A stretch of DNA of 20,171 nucleotides from Thermodesulfobacteriaceae bacterium (GTDB lineage Bacteria > Desulfobacterota > Dissulfuribacteria > Dissulfuribacterales > UBA3076): assembly GCA_012961845.1 (NCBI GenBank), contig DTYO01000005.1:1-20171 (forward strand), in the 5' to 3' direction. Shown one piece after another: positions 7,704 through 15,393 of this stretch. The notes beneath the pieces are model-generated. The model was not told the origin of the DNA. It ran no database searches and saw only the letters and a list, made by a program, of their open reading frames with translations. The position numbers and the translations under genes were made by a program. Within the stretch, counting starts at the first letter, position 1, and each line of letters starts with the position of its first letter.

Positions 7704-9111
7704 TCAGGGTTCAGGCCTGAAGGGATAGCTGACAACCGTACCGCAGCCGGGAATTTTCAGAAAATGAATGTGTTCCAGTATGGAAAACTCGTAGTCTTCT
7801 GTATTGTTTCTCGCCTTGGTAACGTGGTCGACCAGATTTCCAAGGACGCCACGACTTTCTGTAATTACAGTGCAGATATCCATCCTCGGACGGTTTTCTT
7901 CCTCTGCCGGAAACACTTGGATCCACTTGAACTGCTGGACACTTGCGCTGGAGAGAGTCTACGGCTTGTCATCGTCCACCGGCCTAGTCCGTGGCCCCCA
8001 GGCCCCTTCACCTATATACATGGTTCCGTTTGAATCAAATCTTTCATAACCCTGAAAGCAGCCATTGTCGCTGTTTCCCCCTGCATCTGAGCTGCAGGGT
8101 CTTATGGGATAGGTGATCTTGCGCACATGAGAGTCGGCTTCGCACCCGATATCAAAACCAAACCTGTAAAACAGCTTCCCCCGTGTATCAAGGCAGTATT
8201 TTTCAGGTTTTTTCCTGGTATGACGCCTTATCGCCTTGTGCCATGCCGCAATCCTGAAAACATGATCCCTGCCGACCGCAAACTCTTCTTCCAGCCATTC
8301 AGTCTGTTTGATGGCTACCCCGGCTCTGTTTTCGATCACCAGACACGAATTCAGCACGACGATCCTGAGGAGATCTCCACCCACAGAACAGGCATAAAAT
8401 GTATAATTCCTGTCTTGGAGGGGATCCTGGTTGCCCACTCCGAAAAGCTTAAAAAGGACCTCGAAATCACCATTCTCGTGATTGCCGTGTACGGGAAGCA
8501 GCGGAAACATCCTGCCGTCATAAGTCATCGTCAACGTGGACCAGTCGTCCAACCACTTCTGCCATCGAGATGCGCTGGTCCCGTCACCGCTTGTGAAATC
8601 CCCTGTGAACAGCACAAAAAGCGGCCGCACCTCTGGAACCATTCGGTTGGACTGAAATCCCGGCAGTGTATGAAAGCCCGCTGCTCTTGGTAGCTCCTCG
8701 TGTAATAAAGGTGAAGGGTTTCCGTACGGCTGGGGCAATCCTGAACCATATTCTCCTGCTTACAGTCCCGCTGTCACTGATGACAGAATACTATACAGTA
8801 TCAGGCTTGAGGCCCTGCAGCATGGCAAAACAGCTGTTCATCACCAGATACTTTACTGTCTTGAATAGCTTCTGCACATACGGATACCGTTGGCAGTTCC
8901 TGCCGGCATCATTCCGCCCGAAACAGACTCTGGGATCCGCCACCCTCAGCTGATCCCAAATGATAAGCATGGTGGTGCTCGGATCTGAATTCCAGATCAG
9001 GCGATATGTGCAGTTCGATGGTCCTGAAATACTCTCGAAACCCCAGACTGTGGAGACACAGGACTGAAACTGGACGATGTGCAGCATTATTGCAACAGCA
9101 AAAACAATCAT
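7704..9111 (-). pseudogene. Broken secreted metallophosphoesterase (purple acid phosphatase-like)
   Basis: The N-terminal piece (9111-8791) has a hydrophobic signal-like start and a fibronectin-like PAP N-domain (YRLIWNSDPSTTMLIIWDQL, LQGLKPDT), then hits TAG at 8791-8793. The same frame goes on (YSVISDSGTVSRRIWFRIAP) until about 8645, where the frame shifts to FVLFTGDFTSGDG, PVHGNHENGD (GNHE metal motif) and AAWHKAIRRHT. A second TAG at 7959-7961 stands where a Trp would fit (DDDKP-stop-TLSSASVQQFKWI), and the frame then runs to a TGA at 7704. Metal-site residues are also altered: the first Asp motif (expected GGDSR-like) reads TRGATKS, and the last H-x-H reads SHVRK. No single full product can be made. 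It was probably an exported phosphatase before decay. Confidence 0.86.
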
Positions 9112-9490
9112 GTGGGCATGGAGCCCTGTTCAGCAGGAAAAAAACGGTGAACCAGACAATTTTTCACAATGTACATTCCTTTGCACACCCAGACGGCTTA
9201 TAATATTCTGTATGAAGAGCACAGCCAAAAATTATTCTATTGCTAAATGACTACATTGCACAAAAAAATCCTCGACATATCAGAAGGATGTCTGGATTTG
9301 TTTTGCTCATACGCCTTGTTCCGAAACAAATTTCCTGTTTATCGGAGGTGGCTTCGAGCAACTCGATTTCAGTTTATGATATTAAAACAATCATCAGGCC
9401 GGGGCATTTTGAACCTATTACAGGACAAAGTCGCATGTGGCCGGTACAATATGCTGGCCGGAAGACAAAGCAGAAAAGGAACATGTCACG
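9112..9490. other. Gap between the phosphatase remnant and the nuclease gene
   Basis: Apart from the diverged repeat at 9288-9332, I see only short open frames without recognisable domains. An open frame from 9247 to 9582 has no ribosome site and is partly made of the repeat, so I do not call it a gene. Promoters for the two flanking divergent genes should lie here, but I could not pick them confidently. Confidence 0.5.
9288..9332 (+). repeat. Diverged 45-base repeat, copy 2
   Basis: It matches 6076-6120 at 34 of 45 positions, in the same orientation. Similarity also extends weakly to the left (CACATCAGA against ACATATCAGA). It lies about 160 bases before the nuclease start and near the right edge of the decayed stretch. 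Confidence 0.5.
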
Positions 9491-10012
9491 ATGGAATGGT
9501 ATTTACGAATCCGCACACCAAACCTGGTTTTCAGCCCATTATTCTGGCCGATTGTGTACTTCTTTGTGTTGGTATCCTGTAACCAGGTGTCTGCCTGGAC
9601 AGGACTCGTCATCAATACGCCGGATGGAGATATGCTTACAGTCCGGAAATCCGGCGGAGGACAGGTGAAAATCCGTCTTTATGGAATAGACTGCCCTGAA
9701 AAGGGACAGCCATACGCCAATGATGCCAGACGTTTTGCGGCCGGTATGGTGTTAAGAAAAGCGGTAACAGTGAAAGAGCTTACCAGGGACCGCGGTGGCC
9801 ATACTGTTGCTCTTGTGTTCAAAGGCAGCAGGTGTCTCAATGAAGAGATTGTCAAGGCTGGATATGCCTGGATAGACCGCAGGCGATGCCAGCAGAGACA
9901 GCCTTGCTCCAGATGGCTGAGGCTGGAAGCGGATGCAAGAAAAAAGAAAAAAGGCCTGTGGAAAGGAAACAGTCCTGAACCACCCTGGGAGTGGAGAAAC
10001 AGCCGGAAATGA
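9491..10012 (+). CDS. Secreted staphylococcal-nuclease-like (thermonuclease) protein
   Basis: The 173-residue product begins with a hydrophobic segment ending FFVLVSC; LVSC fits a lipobox with Cys30, so it may be a lipoprotein processed by the pathway that includes Lgt and Lnt. The SNase fold follows: VINTPDGDMLTV (Asp45, Asp47), IRLYGIDCPEKGQPY (Arg62, Asp67, Glu70), LNEEIVKAGYAWI, ARKKKKGLW and a PPWEWRNSRK end. The second catalytic Arg, usually in a DRYGR-type loop (Arg87 of the staphylococcal enzyme), aligns with His104 in DRGGHTVAL, so activity may be weak or lost. I chose ATG 9491 because AAGGA lies about 10 bases upstream and it places the signal segment near the start; the same frame is open from 9437. 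It stands between a decayed gene and a small regulator. Confidence 0.82.
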   Translation: MEWYLRIRTPNLVFSPLFWPIVYFFVLVSCNQVSAWTGLVINTPDGDMLTVRKSGGGQVKIRLYGIDCPEKGQPYANDARRFAAGMVLRKAVTVKELTRDRGGHTVALVFKGSRCLNEEIVKAGYAWIDRRRCQQRQPCSRWLRLEADARKKKKGLWKGNSPEPPWEWRNSRK

Positions 10013-10086
10013 TGAATCCGGCGGAATACAACCTGGACATATCTTAATCAAATGTGGACCAGTCTCAAGAAGGCATTCCAGTAGTA

Positions 10087-10365
10087 ATGGAAACCACCAG
10101 GAAACGTATATTGTCCTTCCTGCAGGACAATCCCGCTACAATCAGGGACGTCTCTAAGAAATTCCATATCTCCGAGCGGGAAGCGCTTTATCATCTGGAG
10201 CACCTCGCATCAGGCAGAAACGCCAGATACGGGCTCGAAATCCTGCCGGCCAGATGCCGAAACTGCGGTTTCGTCTTCAGAAAAAGACGGAAGGTCAGGT
10301 GTCCCAGCCGGTGTCCCGTGTGCAGGAGTGAACAGATAGTTCGTCCGGAATACCGTATAAGATGA
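10087..10365 (+). CDS. Small HTH plus zinc-ribbon transcriptional regulator
   Basis: The 92-residue protein has an N-terminal winged-helix-like part (METTRKRILSFLQDNPATIRDVSKKFHISEREALYHLEHL, given here in pieces: helix 4-13, recognition region about 19-40) and a C-terminal four-cysteine ribbon: Cys57/Cys60 (CRNCGFVF) and Cys76/Cys79 (CPVC). This layout is that of small ArsR-like predicted regulators with a zinc ribbon. The ligand and target are unknown. I prefer ATG 10087 because the conserved part begins right there; a GTG at 10054 in the same frame would add 11 residues. It starts 75 bases after the nuclease stop on the same strand and may be co-transcribed. No operator was recognised. Confidence 0.75.
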   Translation: METTRKRILSFLQDNPATIRDVSKKFHISEREALYHLEHLASGRNARYGLEILPARCRNCGFVFRKRRKVRCPSRCPVCRSEQIVRPEYRIR

Positions 10366-10566
10366 CAGGATACCGCACCTGTTGGGTTGTCCGGCACTTG
10401 AAGGACAGAGAAAATACGTCTTTGCCCCCTCGGCCTTGCAGCTTCAGCACCCTGCCGGCTCATACATCTGGTGATGATCACACTCTGATCAGCAATCAAT
10501 TAAAGGAATACCAGGCAGTTTCAGGGAAGAGACAGGATTACCCCTCCATGACAGCCGGACGGGCAA

Positions 10567-11418
10567 TTAGACACTTTTTGAATTGTTCAGATAGATTTCG
10601 TTCTGATCCCGGTGCCTCTGGGCTATGGCGCATTCTTTTTCAATACCAACAATGAGATCTTTGATCCGCCTTTCCAGGATACACAGTCCCGACCTGGCCT
10701 GGTGACACCGGCTGTCTATCTCGAGGGCCTTTTCAAATGCAGACCTGGCTTCTGAAAACCAGCTTCCCTCCAAATAGTGTTCACCGGCCATGCAGTAGGC
10801 CCTTTCAAGCCCTTCTGGAAACATGGTCTCGAGGACCGTGTTTCCGTCCTGATTTCTCCCAAGGATCTTCTGGATTGTCTCCTCTTTCTTTATTATAAAA
10901 CGCACCAGAATCGAATTGTCTTTTTCATGCATCATGAACGATCTGAGATATTGAGCAGCCTTGGGAAACAGAAAGGAGAGCCGTTCAATGCAGTTGGCCG
11001 CGTCATCCTGAACCTGGGAGAAAAAATTCCGGTACTGGGCACTGCAATGTTCAACCGAATTTCGGGCCGTTTCCAGAACGGGCTGGTAACGATGAATCAG
11101 GTACACGCTTTCTTTCAACTTCATTGCTTCATGGAAAATGGCTCCAATAGTCCAGTCAAAAAAAAATGCCTCTGAATTACTCTGAAGATCTACGTCCTTC
11201 CACAACCTGTGACAATCGTCTTTGAGCACCCAGAGTAATCCACGATTTTCCTGGGACCCCACCCATCGATCAAAACCCTCGTATTTAAGCCCATTGTTTT
11301 CAAAACGATCCTTGATGTTGATAGAGACAGCGTACGAACGGATAAAATTCTTCACTATGTTTTTTACGATGAAATCCCTTCTGTCGCGCAGCCAGTCCGT
11401 TTTTCTGCATTCTCCCAT
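10567..11418 (-). CDS. Conserved-looking protein of unknown function with C-terminal TPR-like repeat
   Basis: The 283-residue protein has no signal peptide or membrane segment. The N-terminal two thirds (DFIVKNIVKNFIRSYAVS, FDRWVGS, CHRLWKDVD, FFFDWTIGAIFHEAMKLKE) is mostly helical and not a family I can name. Residues about 215-262 (LERAYCMAGEHYLEGSWFSEARSAFEKALEIDSRCHQA, summarised from its key positions) read like one or two TPR units, suggesting a protein-protein contact role. The start at 11418 has a strong GGGGAAGGA ribosome site 6-7 bases upstream; a TTG at 11448 would add ten residues but lacks one. It follows the radical SAM gene by 170 bases on the same strand, so it may belong to the same transcript or have its own promoter. 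Confidence 0.72.
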   Translation of the reverse strand: MGECRKTDWLRDRRDFIVKNIVKNFIRSYAVSINIKDRFENNGLKYEGFDRWVGSQENRGLLWVLKDDCHRLWKDVDLQSNSEAFFFDWTIGAIFHEAMKLKESVYLIHRYQPVLETARNSVEHCSAQYRNFFSQVQDDAANCIERLSFLFPKAAQYLRSFMMHEKDNSILVRFIIKKEETIQKILGRNQDGNTVLETMFPEGLERAYCMAGEHYLEGSWFSEARSAFEKALEIDSRCHQARSGLCILERRIKDLIVGIEKECAIAQRHRDQNEIYLNNSKSV

Positions 11419-11588
11419 AAGATATCCTTCCCCTGTGAACAGATACAAATCGGCAACTTATTCCAGAGCCACACGATTTGGACGGTGCTCAATCAGCAGC
11501 TGTCCAGGCTTCACTGTTTACGACACGGCCCTGATTGTCTATACCCGGGATTCTCCGAAAACCAGACAGACATACAATTATTCCGAGC
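11419..11588. other. Gap between radical SAM and TPR-protein genes
   Basis: On the minus strand this holds only tiny frames: one of 20 codons (11573 to 11511, MSVWFSENPGYRQSGPCRKQ) and one of 18 codons starting GTG. Neither has a good ribosome site. A promoter or terminator for the flanking genes could be here, but none is convincing. Confidence 0.45.
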
Positions 11589-13421
11589 TTACGTGTATTC
11601 ACGTGCATGCACCGCCAGACCTATTACCATGTCATCTTCCTGAAACATCAGACGCTTTCTTACCATTCCGCTTACGAATCCAGCCACCTGTTCCCGGGAT
11701 TGTCCGGCGGCTTTTTCAAACAGATAAGTCATGGAGCGCATCTCGGAACAGCGGAGGTAGAGTTGCCTGGAAAGTCCGGTGAGTCTGTGATTCATGACCT
11801 TTCCGCCGGGTGTGATCTGCCTGATAATCAGGTAATCACCGCCGTCACGATAACTCAGCAGCTGTGTATGTCCATCGAGATTTTTTCTTTCCCCGTCCCA
11901 AGCCGCAACCTTCTTTTCCACTTCTTTCCACAACCTGTACTGACGTCCCCTATCTCCCCTGTAGGTCAGAAACATGGAGGCCAGGTTACTGCGTATCCTC
12001 TGTGGGAACATCTCTATAAAAAAGGGGTGGGCCTTGACGGCATACAACCCATAAAGCCCGGGTTCCATGGCCACAGGGCTTCCGAACCCCAGCCAGAAGG
12101 AGACGGCCTTGAGCGGCCTGTAAGGCCAGACAAAATCCAGGACATTCTCAGTCTCTTCCACCTCAGCTTCGGTACTGCCCGGAAAATGCATTATAAGATT
12201 GCCGCTCAGCCTGAGCCCTGACTCTTCAGCATTTCTCATTACCGCCACATTGTCAATGGCACGAACTCCCTTGCCAAGCCGCCTGAGCAACGACGTACTG
12301 AGTGCCTCTATACCCACTTGAATATCCCTGAGACCTCCCCTGAACATTGCAGACAGATCCTCGGCAGAATACGCAGCCCTGAGTTCGGCAAAAAAATTGT
12401 AGTCGCGGCCCTGCTTCACCATATGCTCAAACAGAGCCCCTGCCTGACGCCTGGGGAGGACATTATCCATAAAGGCGAAATCCAGCGCTCCATAGCGTCT
12501 TGCAAGGCCATCTATCTCTCCGGCCATCTTGGCGGCGGATTTGAACCGGTAGCCTTGCCACTGAAGATTCAGATTACAGAACCTGCACCTGTTCCACCAG
12601 CAGCCCCTGGAAAACTCTACAGGGAGAACAGGGAAAAAATGTTTATTCCTCGGTAGATCCCCAAGCTCTCTGTAGTAGTCATCAAAATCCGGCACAGGAA
12701 GTTCGTCCATATTCTTCACCTGGACCCGGTTGGAACAAGGTCGATCCTGACAGGGTGCCGGCTCTGCCCCGGTGGCTCGGTAATGGACCCCGGGAGGCGG
12801 TGCTTCCGTTTCACCCCGCAGATACCTGTACAGACCGAGAAGCGGAAGTTCGCCCTCACCGTTCACCACGAAATCCACAAATGGAAAGGCAGCCAAAATA
12901 GAGAGACCCAGTTCTCCGGCACAGCTTGTTCCTCCAAGGACCACGGATACACCGGGTGCAGCTCTCTTTATCTCCCTCGCAATCAGGATACCGGCCGTAA
13001 ACTGGTTGAGGCAGACGGAGATACCTACAAGCCTGCTGCGTTTCCATGGATAGGCAGACACAAAGCTGAAGATGCAGTCAGACATGGCCTGTCTTACCTC
13101 TTCCGGTCGTACTCTGTCGGCAGATCTTCCCGTCGCCTTTGCCCTCAACGCCCTCAGGAAGAGCCTGTTGCAATGCTCCTGCCTTTCCGGAAACAGGATG
13201 CCGGCCCCTACCGATTCGGCGGCCCATGTGGACTGGCTGATGCTGTAATACCTGTCAAAATCCATTTCTGCAGCAAGTTTCAGATAGGGATGGAAAATCC
13301 TGACACCAGTGTCCGGCCTGGCTTTTTTCAGGAAGACCTTCAGGGATGCCAACTGAATTGAAGGACGATTGAAAAGAGGCCACGGAGGGGCTATGAGCGT
13401 TATTTCAGGAATATCAACCAT
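11589..13421 (-). CDS. B12-type radical SAM enzyme, RiPP-maturation C-methyltransferase-like
   Basis: The 610-residue protein opens with a cobalamin-binding-like Rossmann domain (PPWPLFNRPSIQLASLK at 12-28; LVGISVCLNQFTAGILIARE; VVLGGTSC; FVDFVVNGEGE at 181-191), then a radical SAM domain (EFSRGCWWNRCRFCNLNLQW; MDNVLP; QVGIEAL; GNLIMHFPGST), then a small C-terminal winged-helix-like part (LTGLSRQLYLRCSEMRS...RLMFQEDD). This order and wording resemble the family annotated as RiPP maturation radical SAM C-methyltransferase, which methylates unactivated carbons in peptides. The cluster cysteines Cys274, Cys279 and Cys282 form CX4CX2C rather than CX3CX2C. ATG 13421 has only a weak ribosome site. 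It lies 31 bases after the EamA gene, so it is probably co-transcribed with it and htpX. No obvious precursor peptide is adjacent; its substrate is unknown. Confidence 0.82.
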   Translation of the reverse strand: MVDIPEITLIAPPWPLFNRPSIQLASLKVFLKKARPDTGVRIFHPYLKLAAEMDFDRYYSISQSTWAAESVGAGILFPERQEHCNRLFLRALRAKATGRSADRVRPEEVRQAMSDCIFSFVSAYPWKRSRLVGISVCLNQFTAGILIAREIKRAAPGVSVVLGGTSCAGELGLSILAAFPFVDFVVNGEGELPLLGLYRYLRGETEAPPPGVHYRATGAEPAPCQDRPCSNRVQVKNMDELPVPDFDDYYRELGDLPRNKHFFPVLPVEFSRGCWWNRCRFCNLNLQWQGYRFKSAAKMAGEIDGLARRYGALDFAFMDNVLPRRQAGALFEHMVKQGRDYNFFAELRAAYSAEDLSAMFRGGLRDIQVGIEALSTSLLRRLGKGVRAIDNVAVMRNAEESGLRLSGNLIMHFPGSTEAEVEETENVLDFVWPYRPLKAVSFWLGFGSPVAMEPGLYGLYAVKAHPFFIEMFPQRIRSNLASMFLTYRGDRGRQYRLWKEVEKKVAAWDGERKNLDGHTQLLSYRDGGDYLIIRQITPGGKVMNHRLTGLSRQLYLRCSEMRSMTYLFEKAAGQSREQVAGFVSGMVRKRLMFQEDDMVIGLAVHAREYT

Positions 13422-13452
13422 CTTGCAGTCTGTCTACCTGCCAGCGCCAGTT

Positions 13453-14367
13453 TCATGCATAAATTACGATCAGACCCACACCTGTCACCATCAGCCCTGT
13501 ACCTGTGAGACGCTGAGGCACTTTTTCTTCGTCAAAGACAAGTTTTCCAAAGATAACACTGAAAAAAAGGCTGGTTCTTTTTACGGCTATCATGTAGGCA
13601 GCCGCAACGATGTTTATGGCCCACATATGGCATATTACCATGAAGGCTTGGAAAAACCCCACGGTTCCCCATGCCGTCCAGGCAAAGGAACCGCCTTTCC
13701 GTATTGGACAGACCGGTCCTATGAAATTGGCGCCCGGCCTGATCCGGTCGAGCATCAGGCTGAATATCCAGAGAACGACAGGAGTCACAAATGCCAGGAG
13801 CAGAAAATAAAAACACGCAAAAAAAAGGGGAGATGAATGCTGGACCGCCTTCTTGCCAAGAACTGAGGTCAGGCTGTAGATGGCCGCCACACCCAGCATG
13901 AGCCGCGCCCCCTCCTCTCTGGCAAAGGCCCTGAAAGGCGCCAGGAAGGTCATGTTCCATGAATCCATGTACAGGACATATGCCCCCATGACGGTCAGAA
14001 GGACTCCAGCCATGCCTGCCCCAGTGACCTGTTCTCCGAGCACCAGCCAACCGGTCATCAGAACAAAGGTTGGGGTGAAGGCAAGAAAAGGAATGGATAG
14101 CGATAGGGGAGAAACCTTCAAAGCCCTCATATAGAGAACCAGGGCGGCAATCTCAAACGGGACCAGCACAGCCAGTGTCTGCCAGAACACCGGATCAGTT
14201 TCAGGCCAGGGAACGGCAAGAAAAAACGGCAGGAGAAAGGGAAAAGGAGAAGTTGCCCTCACTACGGCCATACGCCCTGGAGACATGTGGGCAAACCTGG
14301 CCTTCATGAATACATCACCTATGGCAGCAGCAAGGGCAGTCAGCAGAGTAACTGGAAACCAGTACAA
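13453..14367 (-). CDS. EamA/DMT-family membrane transporter
   Basis: The 304-residue protein has about ten hydrophobic segments in two related halves, as in EamA (drug/metabolite transporter superfamily) proteins. First half: DVFMKARFAHMSPGRMAV, then PFEIAALVLYMRALKVSPLSLSIPFLAFTPTFVLMTGWLVLGE. Second half: SLTSVLGKKAVQHSSPLFFACFY and AVKRTSLFFSVIFGKLVFDEE, ending LTGTGLMVTGVGLIVIYA (all summarised in pieces). Substrate unknown; family members export amino acids, metabolites or drugs, or import small solutes. The start is a TTG at 14367 with AGGGA about 9 bases upstream. It begins 17 bases after the htpX stop and ends 31 bases before the radical SAM gene, so the three are probably one transcript and the transporter may serve that pathway. 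Confidence 0.85.
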   Translation of the reverse strand: MYWFPVTLLTALAAAIGDVFMKARFAHMSPGRMAVVRATSPFPFLLPFFLAVPWPETDPVFWQTLAVLVPFEIAALVLYMRALKVSPLSLSIPFLAFTPTFVLMTGWLVLGEQVTGAGMAGVLLTVMGAYVLYMDSWNMTFLAPFRAFAREEGARLMLGVAAIYSLTSVLGKKAVQHSSPLFFACFYFLLLAFVTPVVLWIFSLMLDRIRPGANFIGPVCPIRKGGSFAWTAWGTVGFFQAFMVICHMWAINIVAAAYMIAVKRTSLFFSVIFGKLVFDEEKVPQRLTGTGLMVTGVGLIVIYA

Positions 14368-14384
14368 CAGGCAGTTTCCCTGTA

Positions 14385-15242
14385 TTATCCGGCGTTCATG
14401 GCCATGAGCCTCTTGATTCGCTCCTCAATAGGCGGATGCGTGCTGAACAGACGTGCAAAGGAACTGGCTGTAAGCGGGTTGACTATATACATCTGTGCAG
14501 TTGCCGGATTGACATCCATGGGCAGACGGTGATTCCATTCCTCAAGCTTCCTAAGCGCACTGGCAAGCGATCTGGGATGCCTGCAGATTTTTGCCCCGGT
14601 GGCATCGGCCAGGTATTCTCTGCTTCTGGAAATGGCCATCTGGATAAGCGCCGCTGCTATGGGAGCGACTATCATCATCACAAGGCTGCCCAGCACGCCT
14701 GGACCTCCCTCATCATCATCATCGGAACCGCCCATACCGCCGAACAGCATGGCCCATTGGGCCATGGTGGCAAGATAACTTATGGCTCCGGCCACCACAG
14801 CTGCGATAGAACTGATGAGGATGTCCCGGTTGTATATGTGGGCAATCTCATGTGCAAGCACCCCTTCGAGTTCCTCCCTGTCCAGCAGCCTCAGTATGCC
14901 TTCTGTTACAGCCACTGCTGCATGCGCAGGATTCCGGCCCGTGGCAAAGGCGTTCGGAGTCTCCTGCGCAATTATGTAGACCCTGGGTTTGGGGATGCCG
15001 GCCCGTCCGGCCTGTTCGGCTACGATGGAGTGGAGCTGAGGCGCCTGGGACTCGCTGACCTCGTGTGCTCCGCTCATCTTGAGTGCGAGCTTGTCGCTGT
15101 ACCAGTAGGCAAAAAAATTCATGACCCCCGCCATGACAAGCGCGAACATCATCCCGGACCGACCACCCAGGGCCTGCCCCATGACCATGAAAAGGCCTGT
15201 GAGAGCGGCCAGCAGCATAAACGTCTTAAAAGTATTAACCAT
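14385..15242 (-). CDS. htpX: HtpX-type membrane zinc protease (M48)
   Basis: HtpX is an inner-membrane metalloprotease that degrades misfolded membrane proteins. The 285-residue protein is typical in length. It has two N-terminal membrane helices (about 7-25 and 30-47), the zinc motif HEIAHIYNRD (His131, Glu132, His135), two further hydrophobic segments (about 141-170 and 184-203) and the third zinc ligand Glu209 in SRSREYLADATGA. FSTHPPIEERIKRL near the end is also characteristic. An acidic loop SDDDDEGG (173-180) lies between the later membrane helices. GGAGG lies 13 bases before the ATG at 15242, a slightly long spacing. It follows fbp by 151 bases and is tightly followed by the EamA and radical SAM genes, which is not a usual heat-shock context. 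Confidence 0.93.
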   Translation of the reverse strand: MVNTFKTFMLLAALTGLFMVMGQALGGRSGMMFALVMAGVMNFFAYWYSDKLALKMSGAHEVSESQAPQLHSIVAEQAGRAGIPKPRVYIIAQETPNAFATGRNPAHAAVAVTEGILRLLDREELEGVLAHEIAHIYNRDILISSIAAVVAGAISYLATMAQWAMLFGGMGGSDDDDEGGPGVLGSLVMMIVAPIAAALIQMAISRSREYLADATGAKICRHPRSLASALRKLEEWNHRLPMDVNPATAQMYIVNPLTASSFARLFSTHPPIEERIKRLMAMNAG

Positions 15243-15393
15243 AAGTTCTATAAGACCTCCTGAATTCGGAAATTATTTTTGGTTTCAAAGGAAAATGATC
15301 ATCAATCACCAGGATGGCAAGTAAAAATCAAATAAATTGTTGCACGTGTGTCCGGAAGCGAGGATTAACGGGCAGGCCACTGATTATCCAGGA

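Noticed and set aside
8127..8693. 188-codon plus-strand open frame
   Set aside because: It lies antisense to the phosphatase remnant, whose motifs are recognisable on the minus strand; the plus frame shows none.
7959..8793. TAG codons read through as an amino acid (for example pyrrolysine) in the phosphatase
   Set aside because: The two TAGs replace different residue types (Tyr and Trp), a frameshift is also present and metal ligands are changed, so simple decay explains it better.
9247..9582. 111-codon plus-strand frame before the nuclease
   Set aside because: It has no ribosome site or domain, overlaps the start of the nuclease in another frame and contains the dispersed repeat.
14436..15263. 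275-codon plus-strand open frame opposite htpX
   Set aside because: It mirrors the htpX coding frame, has no ribosome site and no recognisable domain, while htpX has HEIAH and the other zinc ligand.
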